Assembly (NCBI GenBank): GCA_963789535.1
Contig: CAWBKU010000005.1
Location: 186,001 to 250,000, forward strand
Source: CAVXHQ01 sp963789535
GTDB taxonomy: Bacteria; Pseudomonadota; Alphaproteobacteria; Rhodobacterales; Rhodobacteraceae
DNA length: 64,000 nt
Direction of reading: 5' to 3'
The notes beneath the pieces are model-generated. The model made no database searches, was not told the DNA's origin, and saw only the letters and a list, made by a program, of their open reading frames with translations. This document shows positions 7,986 through 16,902 of this stretch, one piece after another. The position numbers and the translations under genes are program-made. How positions within the stretch are numbered: the stretch's first letter is position 1; the number at the start of each line of letters is the position of its first letter.

Positions 7986-9445
7986 CGGATCGGTCCTCCC
8001 GTTGCGTTCGTCGTCAATGCCTCGACCGTCACGGCCTCGACACTCTCGCGCCCGGCGGCACGGGCGGCGCGTTCGGCGCCGTCCCGCAGCGACTTGGCGG
8101 CGGAAATTCTGGTCAGGATCGGGTGTGTCGCCACGATCCGGTCGAGGGCAGCCTGCGCCTCCGGCTCCCAGGGCAGGTCGCGCTGGTGGGTGGGCGTCGC
8201 GGGGCCCGCGTCCATGTCGGTGCCCAGCGGCAGGATGTGGAACAGCGCGTCGAAGAGGCTGTTGCAGACCTCCTGCAAGACGTAGGTGGCGCCGGCGTAG
8301 CCCATGAAGGGCGTGCCGGTGGCGCGGCGGATCGCGGCGCCGGGGAAACTCGCGGCGATGAACTGCGGCGCGGGGCCATGCCCGGCTTTCATCTCGGCCA
8401 GATACATCTTTTCGTTGACCGATCCGAACACGACCAGCGGCCGCTTCTCGTGCAGCATCCGCCGCACCGCCTCGTTGTCGGATTTCTTGCCCCGGCAGCG
8501 CGGCACCGCAAAGGCGCAGGGGAACCCGAGGTCGTCCTCGAGGTAGTGGCGCAGGCCCCGTGTATAGGTCTCGTTCGCCACGACAGCGAATTCGGCGGTG
8601 GCAAAGAAATCCTGCGTGACCGAGCGCCACAGATCCCAGACGGGCTTCAGCGTCGAATGCTTCTCGCGCTCGATGAAAGGTTCGGGGTCGAGGCCGGTCA
8701 ACTCGCCCAGCTTGCGCAGGAACAGGGTCGTGCTGTCGATGCCGAAGGGCGCCTGAAGGTAGGGCTTGCCCAGCACCTCGCAGAGGCCGCGCCCGAATTC
8801 GCGGTACATGCAGACGTTGACGTCGGCGTTCACCAGATTGCGCATCTCGGCCAGATGGGCGCCGAGCGGCATCACCATGTTGACCTGCGCCCCGATGCCC
8901 TCGACCAGCCTGCGGATTTCGTGGAGATCCGAGGGCATGTTGAACGTGCCATACATCGGCCCGAGGATGTTGACGCGGGGTGCTGCCCCCTCCTCGCGCT
9001 TCTTCTCGGGGGGCATCCGACCCTTGGTCATCCCGAACTCGGAAAAGATCCAGGTCATCGCGCGGTCCGCGCTCTCCCACTGATCCTCGTCGATGGTGCG
9101 CGGCAGGAACCGCTGGATGTTGGTGCCCTGCGGCGTCACGCCGCCACCGATCATCTCGGCGATCGAGCCGGTGACGACCACGGCGGGCAGCGCGGGATCG
9201 AGCACCTCCCAGGCGCGCTTCATCGCGGCCTCGGTGCCATGCCCCATCTCGGTCTCGCCCAGCCCCGTCACCACGATCGGCAATTCGTGCGGCGGCAGGC
9301 CGTCGGTGTAGTGCAGGACGCTCGTCACCGGCAGGTTTTCGCACCCGACCGGCCCGTCGATGACGACCTGAAGGCCCTTGACGGCACAGAAGGCATAGAC
9401 CGCCCCCCAGTATCCGCCTGCGCGGTCGTGATCGGTGACTAGCAT
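7982..9445 (-). CDS. bchZ: Chlorophyllide a reductase subunit Z
   Basis: A 487-residue NifK-like catalytic subunit. BchY and BchZ form the heterotetramer that, with BchX, reduces the C7-C8 bond of chlorophyllide a. The FeS-ligand motif GPVGCENLP (Cys35) and the family sequence YREFGRGLCEVLGKPYLQAPFG region are present. The start MLVTDHDRAGGYWGA at 9445 has a GGAGGTGATGTC leader; an upstream ATG at 9499 lies in a hairpin-rich spacer and is rejected. Confidence 0.95.
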   Translation of the reverse strand: MLVTDHDRAGGYWGAVYAFCAVKGLQVVIDGPVGCENLPVTSVLHYTDGLPPHELPIVVTGLGETEMGHGTEAAMKRAWEVLDPALPAVVVTGSIAEMIGGGVTPQGTNIQRFLPRTIDEDQWESADRAMTWIFSEFGMTKGRMPPEKKREEGAAPRVNILGPMYGTFNMPSDLHEIRRLVEGIGAQVNMVMPLGAHLAEMRNLVNADVNVCMYREFGRGLCEVLGKPYLQAPFGIDSTTLFLRKLGELTGLDPEPFIEREKHSTLKPVWDLWRSVTQDFFATAEFAVVANETYTRGLRHYLEDDLGFPCAFAVPRCRGKKSDNEAVRRMLHEKRPLVVFGSVNEKMYLAEMKAGHGPAPQFIAASFPGAAIRRATGTPFMGYAGATYVLQEVCNSLFDALFHILPLGTDMDAGPATPTHQRDLPWEPEAQAALDRIVATHPILTRISAAKSLRDGAERAARAAGRESVEAVTVEALTTNATGGPIR

Positions 9446-9483
9446 GACATCACCTCCGGCGCGCCACCGCACCCGGCGTGAAC

Positions 9484-9539
9484 GCGCCTTGCAGGGCAAG
9501 GCGCTGCCTCACGCTGTGTCAAAATTTCAAGGAATTTTG
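9484..9539 (-). other. Two hairpins in the bchY-bchZ spacer
   Basis: GCGCCTTGC (9484-9492) pairs perfectly with GCAAGGCGC (9496-9504) around AGG. CAAAATT (9520-9526) pairs with AATTTTG (9533-9539) around six bases. The spacer is 97 bases, unlike the overlapping junctions elsewhere in this operon. Possible roles are mRNA processing or partial termination. Confidence 0.55.
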
Positions 9540-9542
9540 CCA

Positions 9543-11205
9543 CTAGATCATCGCCTCCGCTGCCTTGGCCTTCGCCTGCTTGTCGAGCTTTTTCTGGTGC
9601 TGCGCGCGGAAGTCGGGGCGCAGGTTCGGTGTGCCTTCCCAGACGCCGGCGGTGTCGCCGGTGCCCACGCCCTCGAAGAAGCCGCGCATCCGGTCCAGGC
9701 GGTCCTTGCCCGCCATCGCGGCGCGCACGACGGTGCCGAGCGATCCCGCCCCCGCCGGTCCCATCAGGGGACGCGCGGAAATGAGGTTGGTGTAGTAGAG
9801 CGCGGGCGTGCCCTGCTCCTTGGCCTTCTGCACCACGGGCGTCGTGCCGATGGCGAGATCGGGCTCGAACCCGGCCATCGCGGCGAGGTCGTCCTCGAGG
9901 CTGGCGCGGAACTTCACCACCGTGCCCTTGGCGGCGAGCCATTCGGCATCCGCCGCCGACCAGGGCGACTTGGCGCAGGCGGTGCCGACATAGGGAACCT
10001 CGGCGCCGCTCTCGATCAGAAGACGCGCGACGAGGAGTTCGGAGCCCTCATAGCCCGAGAGCGTGATCCGCCCGGTGATCGGCGCATCGGCCAGCGCCGT
10101 GGTGACGGCCCCGACGAAGGCGTTCTGCGAGGCGGCGATCTGTGTCCGGCGGCACGTTGTAGGCCGCCCCGATGGCGGCGATCCAGTCGGCGGTGCCGTC
10201 GCGGCCCACCGGGGCCGAGCCGACGATGGTGCGGCCCGCCGCCTGAAATTCGCGCACGGCGGCGGTATAGAACGGATGGATCGCAGCGACGACGCCGCAG
10301 TCGAGCGCGGCATAGAGTTCGCGCCATTCGCGGCAGGGCACGACCGGTCCGGCGGCAAGGCCCATGGGTGCCAGCATCGCGCCGATCATCATCGGATCGG
10401 CGGGAAACATCTCGCCCAGCAGCGCCACGGCGGGCCGTTCGGCACGGCCGCCCTTGGGGGCCTGCACCGGACCGGCGCTCGCTTCCTTGCGGGCATAGTT
10501 GAGCATCGCACCGGCCAGCACGTCCTTGGCCTCGGCGTGGGTCGGGATGCCGAAACCGGGCACATCGATGCCGATGATCCGCACGCCGTTGATCTCGGGC
10601 GGGAGAAGGCGCAGCGGCACGCCCGACGCGGTCGGCACGCAGAGGTTGGTCACGACGATGGCGTCGTATTTCTCGGGGTCAGCCATCGCGTGGACCGACT
10701 CGCGGATGTCCTCGAAGAGCTTGCCCGTCACCAGCGTCTCGCTGTCGAAGGGCACGTAGCCCACCGACCGGCGCGCGCCGTAGAAATGGCTGACGAAAGT
10801 GAGGCCGTAGACGCAGCAGGCCGAGCCCGACAGCACCGTCGCCGTGCGCCGCATCCGCAGCCCGACGCGGAGCGAACCGAAGGCGGGACACATGCTCTGC
10901 GGCTGGTCGTGCGGCCCCTTGGGGTAGTCCGCTGCATAGCGGTCGAGGAGGTCGGACTGGCCCGCGGCGCGGGCGGCCTTGTCCAGTTCGGACGCAGAGG
11001 TGCAGCCGCCGGTAACTGCGGTGTCGCGCGTGGTGGCCGCCGGTGGCTCTGCCCCCGGACCACCGGAGTATTTCGGGACTGAAGTAGCATCGGCGGCAGG
11101 CACAGGACGGCTGACGTCGAGCATCGCATCGGGGCGCGTGGCCTCGATCACCTGCACGGAGCCATCGGGCGCCTTCGTGACCTCATAGCCGCCGTCATGC
11201 GTCAT
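9543..11205 (-). CDS. bchY: Chlorophyllide a reductase subunit Y, interrupted by one frameshift
   Basis: NifD-like subunit of chlorophyllide a oxidoreductase. The first frame runs from ATG 11205 with QSMCPAFGS (Cys106) and GSACCVYGLTF. At about 10143 the reading frame changes by one extra base (GAC-A-CAG on the minus strand), and the homologous C-terminal third continues in the other frame from QIAASQNAFVGAV to the stop at 9543. Removing that base gives about 553 residues, slightly long for the family because of the N-terminus. The ATG overlaps the bchX stop by 11 bases. No other disabling change is visible, so a sequencing indel is the simplest reading. Confidence 0.9.
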
Positions 11206-12211
11206 CGTAGATCACCTCGAGGCTCGCCTTTGGCGTGCCCTTCTTGCCGCGCATGTCGGCGTCGGTGGCGGGGTCGAGGGTGATGCCCGCACCGGTGTCG
11301 GCCCCGTCGAAGAGGTCGAGGAGGCCGTCCTGCGACAGGGCGGTCGGGTGCATCGGTGGGGCGGCGGCGACGTTGTCGCCCAGCGCGGCGAAGAGGGCGC
11401 CCCAGGGTCCGGCGGCGGTGCCGACGATCTGGTAGTTGGCGGACTTCTTGCGCAGGTCGTCGTCGGCGGGGATCGAGGCGAGGACCGGGATGTGCACCGC
11501 CTCGGCAAAGGCCTGCGCCTCGCCGGTGCCGTCGTCCTTGTTGATGACGAGGCCCGCGACGCCGACGTTGCCGCCGAGCTTGCGGAAGTATTCGACCGCC
11601 GAGCAGACGTTGTTGGCGACATAGAGCGATTGCAGGTCGTTGGACGCGACCAGGATCACCTTTTGCGCCATGTCGCGCGCGATCGGCAGGCCGAAGCCGC
11701 CGCAGACCACGTCGCCGAGGAAGTCGAGCAGGACGTAGTCGAAGTCCCAGTCGTGGAAGCCGAGCTTTTCCAGCAGCTCGAACCCGTGGATGATGCCGCG
11801 ACCGCCACAGCCGCGACCGACCTCGGGCCCTCCGAGTTCCATCGCGAAGACGCCGCCGCGCTTGAAGCACACGTCGCCGATCTGAACCTCTTCGCCCGCC
11901 AGCTTCTTCTTGGCGGAGGTCTCGATGATCGTCGGGCAGGCCTTGCCGCCGAAGAGCAGCGAGGTCGTGTCGCTCTTCGGATCGCAACCGATGAGGAGCA
12001 CCCGCTTGCCCTGCTCGGCCATCATGTGGCTGAGGTTTGCGAGCGTGAACGACTTGCCGATGCCGCCCTTGCCGTAGATCGCGATGATCTGCGTCTTGGA
12101 CGTGGGCACACCCTGCGGCACGGCCAGCGTCGGTTCGGCGGCCTCGGCGCGCAGGCCGCTGTCGTAGTCCTTCAGGTTCGGAACCCGGGGCGTGTCGACG
12201 GTATCTTTCAT
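11195..12211 (-). CDS. bchX: Chlorophyllide a reductase iron protein subunit X
   Basis: A 338-residue NifH-like ATPase that passes electrons to BchYZ. The P-loop YGKGGIGKS is at residues 46-54, and the two [4Fe-4S] cysteines are Cys135 (GRGCGGRG) and Cys170 (DVVCGGFG), spaced 35 apart as in NifH. The ATG at 12211 overlaps the bchC stop (ATGA). Confidence 0.96.
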   Translation of the reverse strand: MKDTVDTPRVPNLKDYDSGLRAEAAEPTLAVPQGVPTSKTQIIAIYGKGGIGKSFTLANLSHMMAEQGKRVLLIGCDPKSDTTSLLFGGKACPTIIETSAKKKLAGEEVQIGDVCFKRGGVFAMELGGPEVGRGCGGRGIIHGFELLEKLGFHDWDFDYVLLDFLGDVVCGGFGLPIARDMAQKVILVASNDLQSLYVANNVCSAVEYFRKLGGNVGVAGLVINKDDGTGEAQAFAEAVHIPVLASIPADDDLRKKSANYQIVGTAAGPWGALFAALGDNVAAAPPMHPTALSQDGLLDLFDGADTGAGITLDPATDADMRGKKGTPKASLEVIYDDA

Positions 12212-13146
12212 GCGGCTTTCCAGTCGAGGATCATTTTCAGGCAGGACGGGTCGGTGAACGCCGTCTCGTAGGCATGCGTCGCCTCGGTCGCGCGGGCGCG
12301 GTGGGTGATGAGGCCGCCAAGGCTCAGCGCGCCGCTCTCGACCAGGCTCCGCGTCGCGGTGAGGTCGTCGGGCGTCCATTCGGCCGAGATGCGCAGGCGC
12401 GCCTCCTTCATGAAGGCGGGCGGGAAGGCGAAGGAGAGGGGTTGGGTATAGAACCCGGCGAGGACGATCTCGCCGCCGCGGACGAGGCGGCCGACCAGCG
12501 TGTTCAGCAGGTCGGCGCTGCCCGAGGCGTCGTAGATCGAGGCATAGTCGCGGCGCGGATCGGCATCGGGGTGGACGACGTCGTAGCCGGTGGCGCCGCC
12601 CTGCCGGTCGGGGTTCGTCTCCCAGACGGTGGGGGCGGGGGCACCGGCGGCGAGGGTCAGGCGGGCGAGCAGGCGCCCGAGGGTGCCGTGGCCGACGATG
12701 AGGTCGGGAAGGGACTTGCCGCGTCCGGCCATCGCATGCCGCGCGGTCGCGGCGAGCGCCAGAAGGGCGCCCTCGGCGCCGAAGCCCCGGTCGATGCGGA
12801 TCGCGCGGGTGGCGTCGGAAACGATGTGGGCGGCGGCGCCGCCGAACAGGCCGAATGCGCCCTCGTAGCAATTGGCGCCGGGCACGAAGACCGTGTCGCC
12901 GACACCGAATCGTGCGGCGGGACCGGCCTCGACCACCACTCCGGAGGCCTCGTAGCCGGGCACCAGCGGATAGCCCATGCCCGGGAAGGGCGGCATCTCA
13001 CCGCTCCAGAAAAGCTTTTCGGTGCCGGTGGATATGCCCGAATGGGCGATCTCGACGACGATGTCGCCCGCGCCCGGATCGGCGATGCCGACCGTCTCGA
13101 GGCCGAGGGCTCGCGGGGCTGTCAGCAGCACTGCTTGCGTTTGCAT
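12208..13146 (-). CDS. bchC: 3-hydroxyethyl bacteriochlorophyllide a dehydrogenase
   Basis: A 312-residue medium-chain dehydrogenase-like enzyme that oxidises the C3 hydroxyethyl group to acetyl, near the end of bacteriochlorophyllide a synthesis. It shows the substrate-domain pattern GISTGTEKLFWSGEMP and the nucleotide-binding glycines VGHGTLGRLLARL. The second of two adjacent ATGs (13146) fits the family start MQTQAV and sits six bases after GGGGGGAC; 13149 is possible. It opens bchCXYZ-puf, downstream of two PpsR sites. Confidence 0.93.
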   Translation of the reverse strand: MQTQAVLLTAPRALGLETVGIADPGAGDIVVEIAHSGISTGTEKLFWSGEMPPFPGMGYPLVPGYEASGVVVEAGPAARFGVGDTVFVPGANCYEGAFGLFGGAAAHIVSDATRAIRIDRGFGAEGALLALAATARHAMAGRGKSLPDLIVGHGTLGRLLARLTLAAGAPAPTVWETNPDRQGGATGYDVVHPDADPRRDYASIYDASGSADLLNTLVGRLVRGGEIVLAGFYTQPLSFAFPPAFMKEARLRISAEWTPDDLTATRSLVESGALSLGGLITHRARATEATHAYETAFTDPSCLKMILDWKAA

Positions 13147-13211
13147 CATCGTCCCCCCGTCGTGCCCGTTACGGGCGCTGCTTGGTTCCACTCTACCGCG
13201 CCGACGGCATC

Positions 13212-13254
13212 TGTCAATCAAATTGGACAGACAAAGTGTCTAGTTTATCTGACA
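13212..13254. promoter_or_regulatory. Tandem PpsR/CrtJ-type operators of bchC
   Basis: TGTCAATCAAATTGGACA (13212-13229) and TGTCTAGTTTATCTGACA (13237-13254) are both exact TGT-N12-ACA sites separated by seven bases, the tandem geometry described for cooperative CrtJ binding at bchC. The second also covers the crtF stop codon. Confidence 0.85.
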
Positions 13255-14369
13255 GCAGTAAGGGCCGAGGTGATGAAGGCGCGGCGCGGGCTGGGGGTTC
13301 GGATGTCGTGGAACCCGGCGGCGCGCAACAGGGCCGCAATCTCCGTCTGGGACCGCGCGCGCCCGGTGCGCATCGCCATGCAATAGAGGGCGAAGTAGAC
13401 GTCGCCCGCCTTCTGGGGACGGGCGCTGCCCGTCATCGGCTCGGAGATGACGAGGCGCCCCCCCGGTGGCAAAGCGGCGTGGACGGACCGCAGGAGGGCC
13501 ATGACCGTCTCGTCGGCGTGGTCGTAGAGGACGCGGATCAGGCTGATGGAATCGGCACCGGCAGGGAGCGGATCGTCGCGGAACGATCCGGCGGCGATGG
13601 TGACGCGGTGTGCGATGCCCGCACGGGCGAATCGCTCGGTCGCGGCAGGGACCACGGCGGGCAGATCGAAGAGGGTGAGGCCGGGACCGGGGTGCCGCGC
13701 GGCGACAGCGGCGAGGAACGCGCCGGTCCCGCCGCCCACGTCCATCAGGTGGCGCACGCCGGCAAGGGGCACCGCGTCCAGCGTATCGGCGGCGACCAGC
13801 GCCTGGCTATCGGCCATGAGCTGCGAATAGCGCGCCGCCGTATCTGGACGTTCGGCGGCACCGGCGCCGAAGACATAGGGCCAGAACGCGGCGAGTTGCG
13901 TCTCTGTCTCGCCGCGAAAGAAGGCGACCGGATCGGCGAGGTCGGCATAGAGGAGGTGGTGATGCGCGATCATGTCGCGCAGGCCGGGGACGCCCGCGAG
14001 GGCGGCGGCACGTTGTGTCAGACGGTATCGGTCGGCACGGCGCGCCAGCAGGCCGAGAGCGGCGGCGGCATTTAGCAGGACCGTCATCCGCCCGGACGGC
14101 ACCTTGCAGGCAAATGCGAGATCGGCGGCGGAGCGCTCTCCCGCCATCAGGCGGTCGGGCAGGTCGAGGGCGACGAAGGCCGCCAGAACCTGCGAATGGC
14201 AGAACCCGGCGACGAGGTCGAAGAGCGCCTCACCTTCGCGGCGCACCCTGCGGCGGGTGAGCGGATTGCGCGCGGCCCATGTCTGGAAACCGGGAGAGGC
14301 CAGCAGGCGGTTCAGGCGCGCGCGCCATGCGGGCCGCGCCGGTGCGCCCGGATAGGGCGCGTCCGTCAC
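13245..14369 (-). CDS. crtF: Demethylspheroidene O-methyltransferase
   Basis: A 374-residue SAM-dependent carotenoid O-methyltransferase that methylates the 1-hydroxy group during spheroidene synthesis. Motif I MDVGGGTGAF lies at about residues 209-218, followed by LFDLP and the C-terminal SEPM...YCMAMRTGRARS segment. The GTG start at 14369 overlaps the crtE stop (GTGA); the longer open frame to 14786 is shadow inside crtE. Confidence 0.92.
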   Translation of the reverse strand: MTDAPYPGAPARPAWRARLNRLLASPGFQTWAARNPLTRRRVRREGEALFDLVAGFCHSQVLAAFVALDLPDRLMAGERSAADLAFACKVPSGRMTVLLNAAAALGLLARRADRYRLTQRAAALAGVPGLRDMIAHHHLLYADLADPVAFFRGETETQLAAFWPYVFGAGAAERPDTAARYSQLMADSQALVAADTLDAVPLAGVRHLMDVGGGTGAFLAAVAARHPGPGLTLFDLPAVVPAATERFARAGIAHRVTIAAGSFRDDPLPAGADSISLIRVLYDHADETVMALLRSVHAALPPGGRLVISEPMTGSARPQKAGDVYFALYCMAMRTGRARSQTEIAALLRAAGFHDIRTPSPRRAFITSALTAVR

Positions 14370-15247
14370 TCGCCCGGAACGCGGAACGCGGCGCGGGCCG
14401 AGGCGGGCACGAGGCGCGCGGCATAGGCCTGCACCATCCCCGCAAGCGACGCCTCGCCCGGACAGGCCGGGATCGAGGCGATGGCGCCCGAGAGGATGTC
14501 GTCGAGCCGCCGGAGCGCGCCGCCGACGCCGAGTTGCGTCACCGCGTTGGGTCGACCGTGCAGGTTGTCCTGCCCGGCAGGCTTGCCCAGTGTCGCCTCG
14601 TCGCAGAGCGCGTCGCGCAGGTCGTCGGCAACCTGGAACGCCTCGCCGATGCGGGCGCCGAGTTCCTCCCAGGGCTCCGCCTCTTGGCCTGCCGCGATGG
14701 CCCCCATCTGGGTCGCGGCGATGAACAGGGCGCCGGTCTTGGCGCGGTGATAGGCAGAGAGGTCGATGTCGCTCTCGCTCTCCCATCCCTGCCCGGCGCA
14801 GATGCCCATCGGCATGCCCGTGCGGTCGGCGAGGACCGTAATGAGTTGTGTGACGCGCATCGGGTCGATCGCCGCCACGCGCGCCAATTCACGGAATGCC
14901 ATGACGATAAGGCTGTCGCCCGCCAGCACCGCCAGCGGCTCGGAATAGGCGCGGTGCAGCGACGGCTTGCCCCGGCGCAGCGCGGCATCGTCGAAGCACG
15001 GCAGGTCGTCGTGGACCAGCGAGGCGCAATGGATCAGTTCGAGGGCGGCGGCGGCCACGTCCGCGATCCGCGGCTGGTCGTCGCCGCAGGCACGCGCCAC
15101 CGCCATCAGGATCGTCGGACGCACCCGGGCACCGCCGGGGTTCACGGCATAGTCCAGCGCGCCGGACAGGCGCGACGGCGCGGCACCGCGTTGGCCAGAG
15201 GCGATCGCCGCTGCGATGGCCGCCTCGATCCGGTCGGATGATGACAT
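14366..15247 (-). CDS. crtE: Geranylgeranyl diphosphate synthase
   Basis: A 293-residue polyprenyl synthase making GGPP for both carotenoids and the bacteriochlorophyll tail. The first Asp-rich motif is HDDLPCFDD (D80 to D87) and the second is DDLRD (D208-D212). ATG 15247 is the first codon after the PpsR sites; a frame opening at 15316 would read through them. It is co-directional with crtF. Confidence 0.93.
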   Translation of the reverse strand: MSSSDRIEAAIAAAIASGQRGAAPSRLSGALDYAVNPGGARVRPTILMAVARACGDDQPRIADVAAAALELIHCASLVHDDLPCFDDAALRRGKPSLHRAYSEPLAVLAGDSLIVMAFRELARVAAIDPMRVTQLITVLADRTGMPMGICAGQGWESESDIDLSAYHRAKTGALFIAATQMGAIAAGQEAEPWEELGARIGEAFQVADDLRDALCDEATLGKPAGQDNLHGRPNAVTQLGVGGALRRLDDILSGAIASIPACPGEASLAGMVQAYAARLVPASARAAFRVPGE

Positions 15248-15259
15248 GCGATGCCTCCC

Positions 15260-15302
15260 TGTCCAATTTGTCTGACAGACGTGTTGTAAATTAGACTGGA
15301 CA
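15260..15302. promoter_or_regulatory. Tandem PpsR/CrtJ-type operators between crtE and crtD
   Basis: TGTCCAATTTGTCTGACA (15260-15277) and TGTAAATTAGACTGGACA (15285-15302) are TGT-N12-ACA sites seven bases apart, in the divergent crtEF/crtDC promoter region. The arrangement repeats that at bchC exactly, with 25 bp between site starts. Confidence 0.82.
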
Positions 15303-15342
15303 GTTTCGCCGCCCAAGTCAACAATTCACCGCAGGAGGCGGA

Positions 15343-16902
15343 ATGGAAAAACCGGACGGGACGGTAGTGATCGGCGCCGGGATCGGCGGGCTGTGCGCGG
15401 CGCTGCGCCTTGCCCATGCGGGCCATCCGGTGACGGTCCTCGACAGTCACGCCGCGCCGGGAGGCAAGATGCGCACCCGCCCCTCCGTTGCGGGTCCGGT
15501 CGACGCCGGGCCGACGGTCCTGACGATGCGCCCGGTCTTCGAGAGGCTGTTCGCGGATGTAGGCGAGGTGCTCGCCGATCACGTCACGCTGTATCCCCTG
15601 ACCACGCTGGCGCGGCACTATTGGAGTGACGGCACACGGCTCGACCTGTTCGCCGACCCGGATGCCAGCGCCGCCGAGATCGCGCGTGTCTTCGGGCATC
15701 GGTCGGAGGCCGAGTTCCGCGCCTTCCATGCCCGCACCGCGCGCCTCTTCGATGCCTTCGAGGCGCCGGTGATGCAGGTCGCTGCGCCGTCCCGCCTTGC
15801 CGTGGCAGCCCGCGTGCTGCGCCAGCCCCGCCTGATCGCCGATATGGCGCCGGGCGCCAGCCTCGCGACCCTGCTGCGCCGCAGCTTCACCGAGCCGCGC
15901 CTGCGGCAGCTCTTCGGGCGCTATGCCACCTACGTCGGCGGCAGGCCCGATGCGGCGCCTGCCCTCCTGTCCTTGATCTGGCAGGCCGAGGCGCGGGGAG
16001 TGTGGTGCGTGGACGGCGGCATGCAGGCCCTCGCGCGCGCCATCGCGGACCTCGCCGCCCGGCGCGGTGCGGTGTTCCATGCCGACACGACCGCGACGCG
16101 GATCGAGCTGAACGAGGGCCGCATCGTCGCCGTCCGGTCGGATCGGGACCGGTTTCCCGCCGGCACGGTGCTGTACAACGGCGACCCCGCCGCCCTGCGC
16201 GCGGGCCATTTCGGCGTCAGTTTCCGTGACTGCGTGCCCCGCGCCGCGACGGAACCGCACAGCCTCTCGGCGCATGTGATGGCCTTTGCCGCCACCGCCA
16301 CCGGCCTGCCGCTGGCGCATCATACCGTCCTCTTCGCCGACGATCCCGCATCCGAATGGGCGGACCTCGCCGCCGGGCGCTGTCCTGCCGATCCGTCGAT
16401 CTACATCTGTGCGCAGGACCGCATCGCGGAGGCGCCCACCGGCCCCGAACGCTTCGAGATCATCGTCAACGCCCCCCCGCTCCCCCACGCAACTCCACAG
16501 GACGCCGACACATGCCGGAAGAGTATCCACCATCGCCTGAAGACCTCTGGCCTGACCCTGACGCCGTTTCCCGGGCGGGGCACGATGACGACGCCGCAGG
16601 ACTTTGCGGAGGCGTTTCCGGCCAGCGCAGGGTCGATCTACGGGCGGTCGCCGCACGGGATGACGGCGGCCTTCGCGCGGCCCACGGCGCGGACGGCCTA
16701 TCCGGGCCTCTACCTCTGCGGCGGGGGGGCGCATCCGGGGGCGGGGGTGCCGATGGCGGCCCTCTCCGGGCGGCACGCGGCCGAGGCGATATGGGCGGAC
16801 CGCGCTTCGACGTCGACGTCCCGCCGGGGGGCTACGCCTGGTGGTATGTCGACGGGATCTCGGACTGCGGCACCCGCGCCATCTCGGTCATCGGTTTCAT
16901 AG
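15343..16902 (+). CDS. crtD: Methoxyneurosporene (hydroxyneurosporene) dehydrogenase
   Basis: A 519-residue CrtI-family FAD desaturase that introduces the 3,4 double bond in the spheroidene pathway. The N-terminal motif is VIGAGIGGLCAALRLAHAG, followed by GGKM; the C-terminal flavin motif is YLCGGGAHPGAGVPMAALSG. GCAGGAGGCGGA precedes the ATG. The frame runs 112 bases into crtC before stopping, adding a Ser/Thr/Arg-rich tail after AAEAIWADRASTSTS. Divergent from crtEF. Confidence 0.9.
   Translation: MEKPDGTVVIGAGIGGLCAALRLAHAGHPVTVLDSHAAPGGKMRTRPSVAGPVDAGPTVLTMRPVFERLFADVGEVLADHVTLYPLTTLARHYWSDGTRLDLFADPDASAAEIARVFGHRSEAEFRAFHARTARLFDAFEAPVMQVAAPSRLAVAARVLRQPRLIADMAPGASLATLLRRSFTEPRLRQLFGRYATYVGGRPDAAPALLSLIWQAEARGVWCVDGGMQALARAIADLAARRGAVFHADTTATRIELNEGRIVAVRSDRDRFPAGTVLYNGDPAALRAGHFGVSFRDCVPRAATEPHSLSAHVMAFAATATGLPLAHHTVLFADDPASEWADLAAGRCPADPSIYICAQDRIAEAPTGPERFEIIVNAPPLPHATPQDADTCRKSIHHRLKTSGLTLTPFPGRGTMTTPQDFAEAFPASAGSIYGRSPHGMTAAFARPTARTAYPGLYLCGGGAHPGAGVPMAALSGRHAAEAIWADRASTSTSRRGATPGGMSTGSRTAAPAPSRSSVS

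Noticed and set aside
7764..9344. A 526-codon minus-strand frame ending in PufQ
   Set aside because: All but the last 73 codons is an Arg/Ala/Gly-rich off-frame copy of bchZ; pufQ starts at 7985 with a good ribosome site.
9517..9534. TGTCAAAATTTCAAGG as a possible PpsR site before bchZ
   Set aside because: The right half should be ACA at 9532-9534 but reads GAA; the repeat there is better explained as a hairpin.
15142..16776. A 544-codon minus-strand frame opposite crtD
   Set aside because: Antisense shadow of a high-GC gene with no recognisable domain; crtD on the plus strand has complete motifs.
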